Counted from the stretch's first letter, positions 53,204 to 62,973 are shown. The stretch: 64,000 nucleotides of DNA from Chitinophaga silvisoli (GCF_003412465.1 NZ_QTJV01000002.1:372001-436000), one strand, 5' to 3'. Numbers and translations: made by a program. The notes: generated from the letters alone by a model not told the origin.

Positions 53204-55819
53204 ATGACTGCTTCCGAGATTCGCCGGCAATTCCTGGAGTTTTTTAAATCCAAAGGGCACCATGTAGTGCCATCCGCTCCTATCGTGGTCAAGAACGACC
53301 CCACCCTGCTGTTTACCAACGCGGGCATGAACCAGTTCAAAGACTACTTCCTGGGTAACCAAACACCTGCCTGGTCCAGGGTCGCGGATACACAGAAGTG
53401 CCTTCGCGTAAGCGGAAAACACAATGACCTGGAGGAAGTAGGGATCGACACCTACCACCATACCATGTTCGAAATGTTAGGTAACTGGAGTTTTGGTGAC
53501 TACTTCAAGGAAGAAGCCATCGCCTGGAGCTGGGAGCTGCTTACAGAAGTGTATAAACTGCCCAAAGACCGTTTATATGTTACTGTATTTGAAGGTGATA
53601 AGAAAGAAAACCTGGAAAAAGACCAGGAAGCCTACGACTTCTGGAAAAAACATGTTCCGGAAGATCGCATCCTGCTGGGTAACAAAAAAGATAACTTCTG
53701 GGAAATGGGTGATACCGGTCCCTGCGGTCCTTGCTCTGAAATTCACGTAGACTGTCGCCCGGACGAAGAAAGAAAGCTGGTGGAAGGTGCCACCCTCGTG
53801 AACAAAGATAATCCACAGGTGATTGAGATCTGGAACAACGTATTCATGCAGTTCAACCGCCTGAAAGACAAAAGCCTGGAGCCACTGCCTGCGAAGCACG
53901 TGGATACAGGGATGGGCTTTGAACGCCTGGTACGCGTGATCCAGGGTAAATTCTCCAACTACGATACTGACGTATTCTCCGGCACTATCGGGTATATCGA
54001 AAAACTGACCGGTGCCAAATATGAGGCTTCTGACAGCAAAAAGGATGTGACCTTCCGCGTGCTGGCAGATCATATCCGTGCCATTTGCTTTACCATTGCT
54101 GACGATCAGCTGCCCAGCAATACCGGTGCCGGTTATGTAATACGCCGTATTCTGCGCAGAGCGGTAAGATATTACTTCACTTACCTGGAATATAAAAAAC
54201 CATTGCTGCATGAGCTGGTACCTGTACTGGCACAGCAGTTTGAAACTGTATTTCCTGAGCTGCAGAAGCAGGTGGATTTTGTGAAGAAAGTAATTTTCGA
54301 AGAAGAAAATAACTTCCTCCGCACCCTGGATAGCGGGATCCGCCGTATTGAAGATATTATTGCTGCCAACAGTGCTACGAAATCTATTGATGGTAAAACT
54401 GCATTCGAACTGCTTGATACATATGGCTTTCCATTTGACCTCACCAACCTGATCGCAACAGAAAATGGCTTCAGCGTGGATGAAAAAGGTTTTGAAGCTG
54501 CTATGAAGGAACAGAAAGATCGTTCCCGCGCTGCTACGGAACTGGATATGGGCGACTGGACCATCCTGGAAGACAGCGGCACCACCTTCGTAGGCTACTC
54601 ACTGGATACTACCCAGACCAAAGTAACCAAGTACCGTAAAATCAAGGCCAAAGGCAAGGAACAATATCAACTGGTACTGAGCCAGACCCCTTTCTATGCA
54701 GAGAGTGGAGGCCAGGTAGGGGATACGGGTACCTTAGACTTCGAAGGTGAAAAAATCAGCGTAACCGATACCAAAAAGGAAAACGACCTGATCGTTCATT
54801 TCACCGACAAGCTGCCTGCAACGATTAATACCACTGTCACCGCGACTATCAATAAAGATAAACGCCAGCAGACTACCCTGAACCACTCTGCTACCCACCT
54901 GCTGCATGCAGCCCTGCGCCAGGTACTGGGAACGCACGTAGCGCAGAAAGGATCCCTGGTAAATCCTGAATCCCTGCGTTTCGACTTCTCTCACTTTGCA
55001 AAGGTGACTGATGAAGAACTGGCTCAGATTGAAGATATCGTGAATGAAAAGATCCGTGCTAACATTCCTGTTGTAATCCAGGAACTGCCTAAGGAAGAAG
55101 CGATGAAACTGGGTGCTATGGCCCTGTTTGGCGAAAAATATGGCGACATTGTACGGGTAGTAATCATGGACCCCAACTACTCTGTAGAGTTCTGTGGTGG
55201 TACCCACATCGGTAGCACCGGCGAACTGGGCCTGTTCAAATTCCTCTCTGAAGGCGCTGTAGCTGCAGGTGTACGCCGTATTGAAGGTGTAACCGGCGCC
55301 CATGCACTGGCTTATGTAAATGAGCAACTGCAGCAACTGAAAGAGGTAAAAGCTGCCCTGAAGAATCCAAAAGAACTGGTGAAGGCTGTGGATACCCTGA
55401 TCGCTGACAAAGCGGGCCTGGAAAAGCAGCTGGAAGTACTGGAACAGGAGAAGATAAAACAACTGGCAAGCAGCCTGCTACCAAAAGCAGAGAAAATAAA
55501 CGGCATCAACTTCATTGGTAGCGTTGTGAGCGTGAATAGTGCCGATGCCCTGAAGCAGCTGTGTTTCCAGCTGAAAACTGAACTGACTGATTACGTATTC
55601 GTCTTCGCTGCCAATGTAGGCGGTAAGGCAAACGTAGCAGTAATGATTGCTGATAACCTGGTTGCTGACAAAGGCCTGGAAGCACCCAAAATTATCAAGG
55701 AGAAGATCTCCGGCCTCATCAAAGGTGGTGGCGGTGGTCAGAAATCCTTCGCCTCTGCCGGTGGTCAGGAAACTGACAAGCTGGACCAGGTGATTACCGC
55801 AGTCAAAGCAATACTCTAA
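53204..55819 (+). CDS. alaS: Alanyl-tRNA synthetase
   Basis: 871 residues, full length. Order: class II catalytic domain (1 to about 440; GMNQFKDYFLG near 45, TGPCGPCSEIH near 175), editing domain (about 560-710) with HxxxH in LNHSATHLLHAALRQVLG and CGGTHIGSTG near 664, and a C-terminal C-Ala oligomerisation domain ending GGGGGQKSFASAGGQ. Attaches alanine to tRNA-Ala and removes mischarged serine and glycine. Terminator follows 13 nt after the stop. Confidence 0.98.
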   Translation: MTASEIRRQFLEFFKSKGHHVVPSAPIVVKNDPTLLFTNAGMNQFKDYFLGNQTPAWSRVADTQKCLRVSGKHNDLEEVGIDTYHHTMFEMLGNWSFGDYFKEEAIAWSWELLTEVYKLPKDRLYVTVFEGDKKENLEKDQEAYDFWKKHVPEDRILLGNKKDNFWEMGDTGPCGPCSEIHVDCRPDEERKLVEGATLVNKDNPQVIEIWNNVFMQFNRLKDKSLEPLPAKHVDTGMGFERLVRVIQGKFSNYDTDVFSGTIGYIEKLTGAKYEASDSKKDVTFRVLADHIRAICFTIADDQLPSNTGAGYVIRRILRRAVRYYFTYLEYKKPLLHELVPVLAQQFETVFPELQKQVDFVKKVIFEEENNFLRTLDSGIRRIEDIIAANSATKSIDGKTAFELLDTYGFPFDLTNLIATENGFSVDEKGFEAAMKEQKDRSRAATELDMGDWTILEDSGTTFVGYSLDTTQTKVTKYRKIKAKGKEQYQLVLSQTPFYAESGGQVGDTGTLDFEGEKISVTDTKKENDLIVHFTDKLPATINTTVTATINKDKRQQTTLNHSATHLLHAALRQVLGTHVAQKGSLVNPESLRFDFSHFAKVTDEELAQIEDIVNEKIRANIPVVIQELPKEEAMKLGAMALFGEKYGDIVRVVIMDPNYSVEFCGGTHIGSTGELGLFKFLSEGAVAAGVRRIEGVTGAHALAYVNEQLQQLKEVKAALKNPKELVKAVDTLIADKAGLEKQLEVLEQEKIKQLASSLLPKAEKINGINFIGSVVSVNSADALKQLCFQLKTELTDYVFVFAANVGGKANVAVMIADNLVADKGLEAPKIIKEKISGLIKGGGGGQKSFASAGGQETDKLDQVITAVKAIL

Positions 55820-55832
55820 GAACCTTCTCTAT

Positions 55833-55860
55833 AGCGCCCTCTGACCGGAGGGCGCTTTTC
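55833..55860 (+). terminator. alaS terminator
   Basis: 9-bp stem AGCGCCCTC / GAGGGCGCT with a 6-nt loop, then TTTTC. Confidence 0.8.
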
Positions 55861-55883
55861 ATTTCCCCCTTGTCGATTTTAAC

Positions 55884-55914
55884 TTTTCCTTTATATCTCC
55901 CCCCTCTAAATTTG
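55884..55914 (+). promoter_or_regulatory. Promoter of the PDZ gene
   Basis: TTTT (55884-55887, near TTTG) then a 19-nt spacer and TAAATTTG (55907-55914), a full -7 match, 20 nt upstream of the ATG. Confidence 0.45.
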
Positions 55915-55934
55915 CTCCTGTAAAACATATACAT

Positions 55935-56981
55935 ATGAAAAAGCTCTTACCAAAATTCGCACTAGCGGGTTTTACCTGCCTCGCTTTTAGCATGGGCTAC
56001 GCGCAGGAGCCAGCCCCCAAAGGAGATAAACTGGGTGAATACGACGAAATCATTATCAAACGGAACAGCAATAAGGACGGAAAAGTAACTGTTGAAATCA
56101 AGGATGGTAATGTGCTGGTAGATGGCGAAAAACTGGAATCCTACAAGGATGGCGATATCTCTGTATATCGCCGCAAGATCCGCCCGATGGATGGCAATGA
56201 CTTCAACTTTAACATGCCACAACACCGTGGCTTACAGTTTTTTGGAGGAGAACCGAATAATAATATCCGCCCGGGAAGAGCACTGCTGGGTGTACTGACT
56301 GAAAAGAAGGAAGCTGCCGGTGCTACTGTGAAAGAAGTATCCAAAGAGAGTCCTGCCGCCAAAGCGGGTCTGAAAGAGGGAGATGTGATCACCAAAGTAG
56401 ATGCTGATAAGATTGAAGAACCAAAGGAACTGTTTGAGAAAATTGGTGCACACGAGCCGGGAGATAAAGTGACTATCACCTACCTGCGTGATAAGAAAGA
56501 AAACACTGTTACGGTGACGCTGGATGAAAGAAAGCAACCTGAGTTTGGTTTCGGCCGTGGTCGTGATGACAATGATGGCCCGGAAGATTTCTTCCGAATG
56601 ATGCCGCCTAATGGTGGTCGTTTTGACTTCCGTGGTGATGATGGCGGAGATGAGGAGCGCCGTGGCCCCCGCAATTTCAGCTGGGATGATCGTCGTGAAA
56701 ATGATGTGAAACTGGGTCTTTCCGTACAGGATACTGAAGATGGCAATGGTGCTGTGGTACTGGCCGTAGCCCCGGGGTCTGCTGCTGAAAAAGCAGGTTT
56801 CAAACCCAAAGATGTAATCACCTCCCTGGCAGGCACCAGCATCAGCTCTACCCGCGATGTAACGAATGCTTACAGGGAAAACAAGAATAAAGGCACTGTG
56901 GATGTACAGGTAAAGAGAGATGGGAAGTCACAGACCTTACAGGTGAAAGTACCAAAGAGATTGCATAAAGCGGATTTATAG
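55935..56981 (+). CDS. Exported double-PDZ protein without a protease domain
   Basis: 348 residues. Signal peptide (KKLLPKFALAGFTCLAFSMGYAQ), then two PDZ domains (about 113-195, LLGVLTEKKEAAGATVKEV and ESPAAKAGLKEGDVITKVDADKI; and about 258-345, LGLSVQDTEDGNGAVVLAV), joined by an Arg/Asp/Gly-rich linker (RGRDDNDGPEDFF...DDGGDEERRGPRN). There is no trypsin-like domain as in DegP/HtrA, so it is probably a periplasmic scaffold or regulator that binds C-termini. The context gives no partner. Confidence 0.82.
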   Translation: MKKLLPKFALAGFTCLAFSMGYAQEPAPKGDKLGEYDEIIIKRNSNKDGKVTVEIKDGNVLVDGEKLESYKDGDISVYRRKIRPMDGNDFNFNMPQHRGLQFFGGEPNNNIRPGRALLGVLTEKKEAAGATVKEVSKESPAAKAGLKEGDVITKVDADKIEEPKELFEKIGAHEPGDKVTITYLRDKKENTVTVTLDERKQPEFGFGRGRDDNDGPEDFFRMMPPNGGRFDFRGDDGGDEERRGPRNFSWDDRRENDVKLGLSVQDTEDGNGAVVLAVAPGSAAEKAGFKPKDVITSLAGTSISSTRDVTNAYRENKNKGTVDVQVKRDGKSQTLQVKVPKRLHKADL

Positions 56982-57007
56982 GGCAAGCATATCGAACCGC
57001 CTTTAGT

Positions 57008-57052
57008 AAAAAGAGGATGTCTCCAGTAGTGGAGGCAACCTCTTTTTACATT
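57008..57052 (+). terminator. Terminator of the PDZ gene
   Basis: An imperfect hairpin with outer stem AAAAAGAGG / CCTCTTTTT and inner CTCC / GGAG. Confidence 0.6.
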
Positions 57053-57065
57053 TTAAGAAGTAGGT

Positions 57066-57146
57066 CTTTTTATTAGGAAGACATTTTTATTCAGGAGCTT
57101 TTACTCAGGAAGTCCTTTTATCTGAGGAGCTTTTTATCCAGGAAGA
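57066..57146. repeat. Degenerate 16-17 bp tandem repeat
   Basis: Five units resembling TTTTTATTCAGGAAGC, one after another (57066, 57083, 57099, 57115, 57131), ending 3 bp before the stop of the aldehyde dehydrogenase gene. Units differ by a few bases. Not a hairpin. Confidence 0.6.
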
Positions 57147-57149
57147 TTA

Positions 57150-58502
57150 TTATTTCATGAGTCTTTTTAAGAATCCCAAGCCCCGGTAAGGAGGGTATTT
57201 TAGCTTAACATCCAGCCAGGTACCGGTTTTCATCACCGCCTTGGCATGGGTAAAGGTCAGGAAGTTGTATTTGCCATGGTATTGCCCCATACCACTGTAT
57301 CCTACGCCACCGAAAGGTAGTTCTACATTGGTATAGTGCCCCAAGGTATTGTTCACACAGGCCCCTCCGAAACTCAGTTGTTCAATAAGTGTTTTTTCAG
57401 TACTGCTTCTCTTTGTGAATACATAGAGGGAGAGGGGGGCAGGGTGCTGTTTGATATATTGAATTGCATCGCCCAGGTGTTCATAAGTCATGATGGGCAG
57501 GATGGGACCGAATATTTCTTCGTCAATCGCAGCATTTTCCATGAGGGTAGGGCCTATGTACAAATTGGCGGCATCGGTATCGCCTCCGTGCAGGATAGTG
57601 CCTTTGGAGAGGTAGCTGCTAAGCGTATCGAACCGCTTTTTGTTGATAATGTGGGCATAGTCTTTACTGGTAGCCGGGTTGTCGCCATAGAAGCTGGCAA
57701 TCGCCTTTTTCATGGCAGTGATAAGTGCGTCCTTTACTTTGGCATGTACCAGTACATAATCAGGTGCTATGCAGGTCTGGCCGGCATTAAAGTATTTGCC
57801 CCAGATGATCCTTTTGGCGGCTACCTGTATGTCTACCTTGTCATCAACCACGCAGGGAGACTTACCGCCCAGTTCCAGGGTGACAGGGCTGAGGTGAGGG
57901 GCGGCCATTTCCAGTATTTTCTTACCAACATTTGTGCTGCCGGTAAAGAACACATGATCAAAGCGATGCTGCATCAATGCGGGAATGACTTCACTGCCTT
58001 CGCCATCTACAACGGTGACATAGGCGGGGGCAAAGGTTTCCTGTACCAGGTTGGCAATTACGGCGGCGGTATGGGGAGCCAGTTCTGAAGGTTTCAGGAT
58101 GGCACAGTTACCACCGGCGATGGCACCAATGAGGGGTGTCATGATCAGGCTGAAAGGATAATTCCAGGGACCTATGATAAGGGTTTGGCCCAGGGGGGCG
58201 CGATGAATTTTGCTTTTGGAGGGGTAGAGCATGAATGGACTGCTTACAGGCTCCGGGCGCATCCAGCGCTTCAGGTTATGCAAACAGTATTTGATTTCAC
58301 CGTACACGAGCCCTACCTCGCTGCCGAAGGCTTCCATCGGGGGCTTATGTAAATCGGCATGCAGGGCAGCCAATATACGTCGCTCATAGCGCTTTACGGC
58401 CTTTTTCAGCAGTTTAAGCTGCTTCCGGCGGTATGCGTAAGGAAATGTAGCGCCGGAGGCAAAAAAGGCCTGCTGTGCCTGATAAGTATTTTCAATGCTC
58501 AT
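57150..58502 (-). CDS. Aldehyde dehydrogenase, class 3-like
   Basis: 450 residues. NAD(P)-dependent aldehyde dehydrogenase fold: GPWNYPFSL (about 111-119, cofactor-binding start), ELGGKSPCVV (catalytic Glu, about 210), and the catalytic cysteine in FNAGQTCIAPDYVL (about 243). Length and the early start of the NAD domain fit the short class 3/fatty aldehyde type, which oxidises medium- and long-chain aldehydes; substrate not shown by context. Single gene. Confidence 0.92.
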   Translation of the reverse strand: MSIENTYQAQQAFFASGATFPYAYRRKQLKLLKKAVKRYERRILAALHADLHKPPMEAFGSEVGLVYGEIKYCLHNLKRWMRPEPVSSPFMLYPSKSKIHRAPLGQTLIIGPWNYPFSLIMTPLIGAIAGGNCAILKPSELAPHTAAVIANLVQETFAPAYVTVVDGEGSEVIPALMQHRFDHVFFTGSTNVGKKILEMAAPHLSPVTLELGGKSPCVVDDKVDIQVAAKRIIWGKYFNAGQTCIAPDYVLVHAKVKDALITAMKKAIASFYGDNPATSKDYAHIINKKRFDTLSSYLSKGTILHGGDTDAANLYIGPTLMENAAIDEEIFGPILPIMTYEHLGDAIQYIKQHPAPLSLYVFTKRSSTEKTLIEQLSFGGACVNNTLGHYTNVELPFGGVGYSGMGQYHGKYNFLTFTHAKAVMKTGTWLDVKLKYPPYRGLGFLKRLMK

Positions 58503-58879
58503 GCTTGAAAGTTACTAAAAAGGCATCAACCCCTAATTCAGGGAACAGGGATAAATAGTGGTTAAATGGTAAGTCCCAATGTCGAAGATAGCTACACAGC
58601 GTTGCTAGTTACCGCTTTTATCAGGAAGAAGGTTAAATGTTTTGTGGTGCGCCAGTAGAATATAGGTCAAATGCTGTGGCTAGTAATATTAATGTGGAAA
58701 TACAGGTCAAACAGTTGCTAGTGCAAGTTTAATAAAATTTTGTTAAAATTCAATATTCCTTTTAAAAAGCGGTGAATCATGAATTTAATTAAGCCAGATG
58801 CAGGCTGGCTTAATTAAATTCAAAATGATACCCTTTCTACCCGTCATTTTTTATATTTGCGTTCACAGCATAATATAAT
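58503..58879 (+). promoter_or_regulatory. Divergent intergenic region with long hairpin before gatB
   Basis: 377 bp without a gene. TATATTTG (58852-58859) is a -7 match, 20 nt before the gatB ATG. Just upstream, 58781-58821 is a perfect 16-bp inverted repeat, GAATTTAATTAAGCCA and complement, loop 9 nt, without T-run, so it is not a terminator. Short words such as GTTGCTAGT and AGGTCAAA recur. Confidence 0.5.
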
Positions 58880-60334
58880 ATGAGCGCAAGCATCGATTTT
58901 GACAAATATGAGGTAGTGATAGGCCTGGAGGTACACGCCCAACTGCAAACAGAGAGCAAACTATTCTGTGGGGACAGTGCTGCTTTCGGAGGCGCTCCCA
59001 ATACACATATCAGCCCTATTACACTGGGGCACCCCGGTACCCTGCCAAAACTGAATAAGAAGGCAGTGGAATATGCAATCCGGTTGGGGCTGGCATGCGA
59101 ATGCCATATTGAGAAAGAGAACTTTTTCGCCCGCAAGAACTATTTCTATCCTGACCTGCCCAAGGGCTATCAGGTATCGCAACATACCGCGCCTATCTGT
59201 GTTGGTGGCCGGGTTATCATTTCGACTGCAGATGGTGAGAGGGCGATTCAGCTGAATCGCATTCACATGGAGGAAGATGCCGGTAAATCTATGCACGATC
59301 AGGATCCTGCCTTTACCTTGGTGGATTATAACCGTGCCGGTGTACCCCTGCTGGAAATTGTAACTGAACCGGACCTGCATAGCAGCGATGAGGTATATGC
59401 ATTCCTCACGGTGCTGCGCCGCCTGGTACGCTGGGTAGATGTGTGCGATGGTAATATGGAAGAGGGTAGCATGCGCTGTGATGCTAACATCTCCATTCGC
59501 CTGAAAGGTGAGACCAGACTGGGTACCAAAGTAGAAGTAAAGAACCTGAACTCTATCCGCAACGTAAAACGTGCGGTAGAGGGTGAAATAAAGCGCCAGA
59601 TCACCCTGGTAGAAACCGGCGGCACGATTGTACAGGAAACCCGCAGCTTCGATGCCGGCAATGGTACTTCCTTCCCGCTGCGCTCCAAGGAAGAGGCGAA
59701 CGACTATCGTTACTTCCCTGAGCCGGACCTGGCACCGTTCTCATTTACCGACGAGTTCCTGGAGGGCATTCGTGCATCACTACCTGAACTGCCGGAAGCG
59801 CTGGTACAAAAATATGTGAAGCAATACGGGCTCTCTGATTACGATGCCAGAGTAGTCTGCGATGATAAGGCCACCGCTGACTATTTTGAGCAGGTGGTCA
59901 ATGTGATTCCAAAACACAAGGCGGTAGCTAACTGGCTGCTGGGCCCTGTGAAGTCCACGCTCAATGACAAGGGCATTGATATGTCTGCATTCCCGCTGCC
60001 GGCAAAGGCGCTGGCCGCCCTCATTCAGCTGGTGGAAGATGGAAAGGTGAACTTCTCCATTGCATCTTCCCGCATCTTCCCGGAATTGCTGCTGGCACCT
60101 GAAACTGCGCCGCTGGACATCGCTACCCGTCTCAATCTGTTGCAGGATAATAATGCAGATAATATTACACCCATCATCGATGAGGTGTTAAATAAATACC
60201 CTGATAAGGTGGCAGAATTCCGCAGAGGGAAGAAAGGTCTGATGGCCCTGTTTGTGGGCGAAGTGATGAAAGCCTCCAAAGGTAAAGCCGATCCAAAACT
60301 CACTAACCAGCTGCTGGCTGAAAAACTTAAATAA
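58880..60334 (+). CDS. gatB: Aspartyl/glutamyl-tRNA amidotransferase subunit B
   Basis: 484 residues. Part of GatCAB, which turns Glu-tRNA-Gln (and Asp-tRNA-Asn) into the amide form. Starts VIGLEVHAQLQTESKLFCGD, with FARKNYFYPDLPKGYQ and EEDAGKS in the kinase-like N-domain, and a C-terminal YqeY-like tRNA-binding part (about 330-484). The gatA and gatC partners are not in the window. The TlpA-like gene follows 12 nt later, so both may be co-transcribed. Confidence 0.97.
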   Translation: MSASIDFDKYEVVIGLEVHAQLQTESKLFCGDSAAFGGAPNTHISPITLGHPGTLPKLNKKAVEYAIRLGLACECHIEKENFFARKNYFYPDLPKGYQVSQHTAPICVGGRVIISTADGERAIQLNRIHMEEDAGKSMHDQDPAFTLVDYNRAGVPLLEIVTEPDLHSSDEVYAFLTVLRRLVRWVDVCDGNMEEGSMRCDANISIRLKGETRLGTKVEVKNLNSIRNVKRAVEGEIKRQITLVETGGTIVQETRSFDAGNGTSFPLRSKEEANDYRYFPEPDLAPFSFTDEFLEGIRASLPELPEALVQKYVKQYGLSDYDARVVCDDKATADYFEQVVNVIPKHKAVANWLLGPVKSTLNDKGIDMSAFPLPAKALAALIQLVEDGKVNFSIASSRIFPELLLAPETAPLDIATRLNLLQDNNADNITPIIDEVLNKYPDKVAEFRRGKKGLMALFVGEVMKASKGKADPKLTNQLLAEKLK

Positions 60335-60346
60335 CAACTGATCTAT

Positions 60347-61495
60347 ATGAAGAAATTAGCATTATGGGCGATAGCCTTCGGTTTTGTACTGGCAGGTTGT
60401 CACCAGCAGACCGAGAAAGGGGATTTTGTGATCAATGCAAAAATCGATAATGCACCTTTGGGTACTGTGGTACTGGAAGAACTGTCCATGGACACCCTGA
60501 AAATAGTGGACTCTGTAACGCTGAAAGATGCCAGTGGTAAGTTTACCCTGAAAGGCATGCTGCCAGAACAGGGGCTGTATCGTATTCGTTTTGGCGAAGA
60601 TCAGCAGCGCTTCATCCTGCTGGCGCTGGATGCAGGAACCATGAGTGTAACAGGTGATCTGAATAACCTGGAACTGGTGAAATTTGAAAATGCGGAAGCT
60701 TCTACTGAACTGCAGCAATTGCTGAACGATGTAAGTTCCAAGAGCCGTATGCTGACTGAAGAAAGCATGGCGCTGGATAGCCTGGCGAAGAGTGGTGTTG
60801 GTGATAGTGTTATACAGGTAAAAACTGAAGCGCTGCAGGCAAAGGAAAAAGAAGTCACTGATTTTGTAATGCACACGGCTACTACTTCCAAGAATCCGGC
60901 TGTAGCTGCATTTGCATTGAGCATGATCAATCCACAATCTTTAATGGGCAGTGGAAAAGAGATTGCAGAAGTAAAGAGTCATTTTCCTACCAATACGCTC
61001 GTTGTTGGGCTCACCAGTAAACTGGAGCAGATGCTGAAGCAGGCGGCTGGTGAGGTAGATGCGAATATGACTGCACTGCAGGTAGGCCAGGAAGCGCCGG
61101 ATTTTTCACTGCCTGATGCGACTGGCAAGATGGTGAGCCTGAGCTCTTTCAAAGGTAAATTTGTATTGGTTGATTTCTGGGCTAGCTGGTGTCAGCCTTG
61201 CCGTATGGAGAATCCAAATGTAGTAAAGGCATATAATGCTTATAAAGGTAAGAACTTCACTGTGCTGGGAGTATCCCTGGATAAGAAGAAAGAAGCATGG
61301 TTAGAGGCGATTCAGAAGGATGGTTTGACATGGACACACGTGAGTGACCTGAAGTTCTGGGAGAGTGCGGTAGTGCCTCTGTATGGTATTAATTCTATTC
61401 CTACTAATATGCTGCTGGACCCGTCTGGTAAGATTTTGGGAATTGGATTGAGAGGAGAGGCGCTGGAAGCGAAACTGGCGGAAGTGATAAAATAA
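60347..61495 (+). CDS. TlpA-like thiol-disulfide lipoprotein
   Basis: 382 residues. Lipoprotein signal ending VLAGC (Cys18), an N-terminal DUF4369-like domain (about 25-115, DFVINAKIDNAPLGTVVLEEL), a helical linker and a C-terminal thioredoxin/AhpC domain (about 245-380) with the redox pair WASWCQPCRM near residue 281. Such proteins reduce or shuffle disulfides in the envelope; the DUF4369-plus-TlpA architecture is characteristic of Bacteroidota. Ends with a terminator and follows gatB. Confidence 0.9.
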   Translation: MKKLALWAIAFGFVLAGCHQQTEKGDFVINAKIDNAPLGTVVLEELSMDTLKIVDSVTLKDASGKFTLKGMLPEQGLYRIRFGEDQQRFILLALDAGTMSVTGDLNNLELVKFENAEASTELQQLLNDVSSKSRMLTEESMALDSLAKSGVGDSVIQVKTEALQAKEKEVTDFVMHTATTSKNPAVAAFALSMINPQSLMGSGKEIAEVKSHFPTNTLVVGLTSKLEQMLKQAAGEVDANMTALQVGQEAPDFSLPDATGKMVSLSSFKGKFVLVDFWASWCQPCRMENPNVVKAYNAYKGKNFTVLGVSLDKKKEAWLEAIQKDGLTWTHVSDLKFWESAVVPLYGINSIPTNMLLDPSGKILGIGLRGEALEAKLAEVIK

Positions 61496-61516
61496 GTTGA
61501 GCATTCATTTTAAAAT

Positions 61517-61554
61517 AAAAAAAGCTTTTGCCATCGGCAAAAGCTTTTTTTATT
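61517..61554. terminator. Bidirectional terminator after the TlpA-like gene
   Basis: Perfect 16-bp stem AAAAAAAGCTTTTGCC / GGCAAAAGCTTTTTTT with loop ATC; serves the convergent SusD gene as well. Confidence 0.9.
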
Positions 61555-61560
61555 CCGGAT

Positions 61561-62961
61561 TTAATACCCGGGATTTTGAGCTATGTTTTTATTTACATCT
61601 ATTTCTCTTTGTGGTATGGGTGGTATCACTGTTGGCTGTGTAGCCGGATAAGTACAAGCCGGTGTATTTAACTCCAAAGGATCTCCACAGAATTCTCTTA
61701 CAATATCCTGTTTGTTCCGCAGCAAATCGAAGTAACGATGGCCTTCGAACATCAGTTCTTTTCTTCTTTCGAGGAGTACATTTGCAAGTACATCTGCATC
61801 AGGGATATTCACCAGGTTGGGTATTGTTCTCTTCGCGCGGATAGCATTTACATCATCCAATGCAGCTGTATAATTGCCCAGTTTTGCATTTGCTTCTGCA
61901 CGTATGAGGTATTGTTCAGAAATCCTCAGGATCTTGGGACTGTACAATCCAAAGATACCATCCTGTCCGGTAAACTTATCATTTTCATATTCTGTGCTAT
62001 CTCCATCGAAGGGTAGTATGTACGACTTATACCTGGCATCAGCCGTATCGAATACTTTTACTAAATCAGGTGATACACGAATATCACCATAACCAGGTTT
62101 CAGATAGATTCTGCCTACATCGTCAGAGCCCAGTGATTCTGTGGATAATACCATGAGTGTAAAGATATCTTCGCTGGTTCCTGTTGTGTTATAAAAATCA
62201 GGGAGATCATTTGCGGGAACGATTGCATATTCTGCTGAGCTAATTACAGCAGATGCTTCGGTTACAGCGTTTTCGTTATCGCCTTTGTAGAGGTACACTC
62301 TTGCGAGCAATGCGGATGCCGCATATGCATTGGCGTTATATGGGTTACTGCCGTCTTTTGCAAGCAGTGATTTTGCCTGTGTAAGATCGTTGATGATCTG
62401 TGTATACACTTCATCTACGGTATTCCTGGCGGGTGAACCTACTGCAAATTTTGTCATAACAGGGATACCTAATGCACTGCCACCGCCTATTGCATAAGGC
62501 TGTGAAAAGGTACGCAGCAGATCGAAATGTATGAGTGCCCTGATGAATAATGCCTGGCCCAATGCATTATTTTTTTCTTCATCCGTACCATCAGTTAAGG
62601 TTGGTATACTGTTGATGATATTGTTTGCCCTGAGGATTACTGCATATGTCTGGTTCCAGAGGCTTGTGATATCCCCGTCAGATGTGAGCCAGGTAACACG
62701 AAATGAGGAGCCGAAACGATTACTGTTAGCCGCTGCCAGGTATACATTATCAGCGGCTATTTCGGGTATTACAAGAAAATTGCGGCCATAGTAATTGACG
62801 GAGCGCATACCTGCATACATGCCGCTGATACCGGCATTTACACCAGCAATATCAGTGAGTGCATCTTCGGTAGGCAGTGATACAGCAGGTGATAGCGTCA
62901 GCTTATCATTGCATGCTGTAACGGATAGTAGCAGGAATATATAGATGATATAGTTTCTCAT
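61561..62961 (-). CDS. SusD/RagB-family nutrient-binding lipoprotein
   Basis: 466 residues. Lipoprotein signal (MRNYIIYIFLLLSVTAC, Cys17), then NDKLTLSPAVSLPTEDALTD, the common N-terminus of RagB/SusD proteins, with family motifs QALFIRALIHFDLLRTFSQPYA and LLERRKELMFEGHRYFDLLRN near the end. Paired with the SusC-type gene 12 nt upstream; together they form an outer-membrane importer. The sequence differs from the SusD at 13.1 kb (another subfamily), so the two systems are not recent copies. Confidence 0.94.
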   Translation of the reverse strand: MRNYIIYIFLLLSVTACNDKLTLSPAVSLPTEDALTDIAGVNAGISGMYAGMRSVNYYGRNFLVIPEIAADNVYLAAANSNRFGSSFRVTWLTSDGDITSLWNQTYAVILRANNIINSIPTLTDGTDEEKNNALGQALFIRALIHFDLLRTFSQPYAIGGGSALGIPVMTKFAVGSPARNTVDEVYTQIINDLTQAKSLLAKDGSNPYNANAYAASALLARVYLYKGDNENAVTEASAVISSAEYAIVPANDLPDFYNTTGTSEDIFTLMVLSTESLGSDDVGRIYLKPGYGDIRVSPDLVKVFDTADARYKSYILPFDGDSTEYENDKFTGQDGIFGLYSPKILRISEQYLIRAEANAKLGNYTAALDDVNAIRAKRTIPNLVNIPDADVLANVLLERRKELMFEGHRYFDLLRNKQDIVREFCGDPLELNTPACTYPATQPTVIPPIPQREIDVNKNIAQNPGY

Positions 62962-62973
62962 GTTTTCAGCAGT

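Noticed and set aside
54734..55462. 242-codon minus-strand frame opposite alaS
   Set aside because: Antisense shadow of alaS; high in aromatic residues as expected from reverse reading.
58837..59136. 99-codon minus-strand frame at the start of gatB
   Set aside because: Overlaps gatB and its promoter on the opposite strand; no feature supports it.
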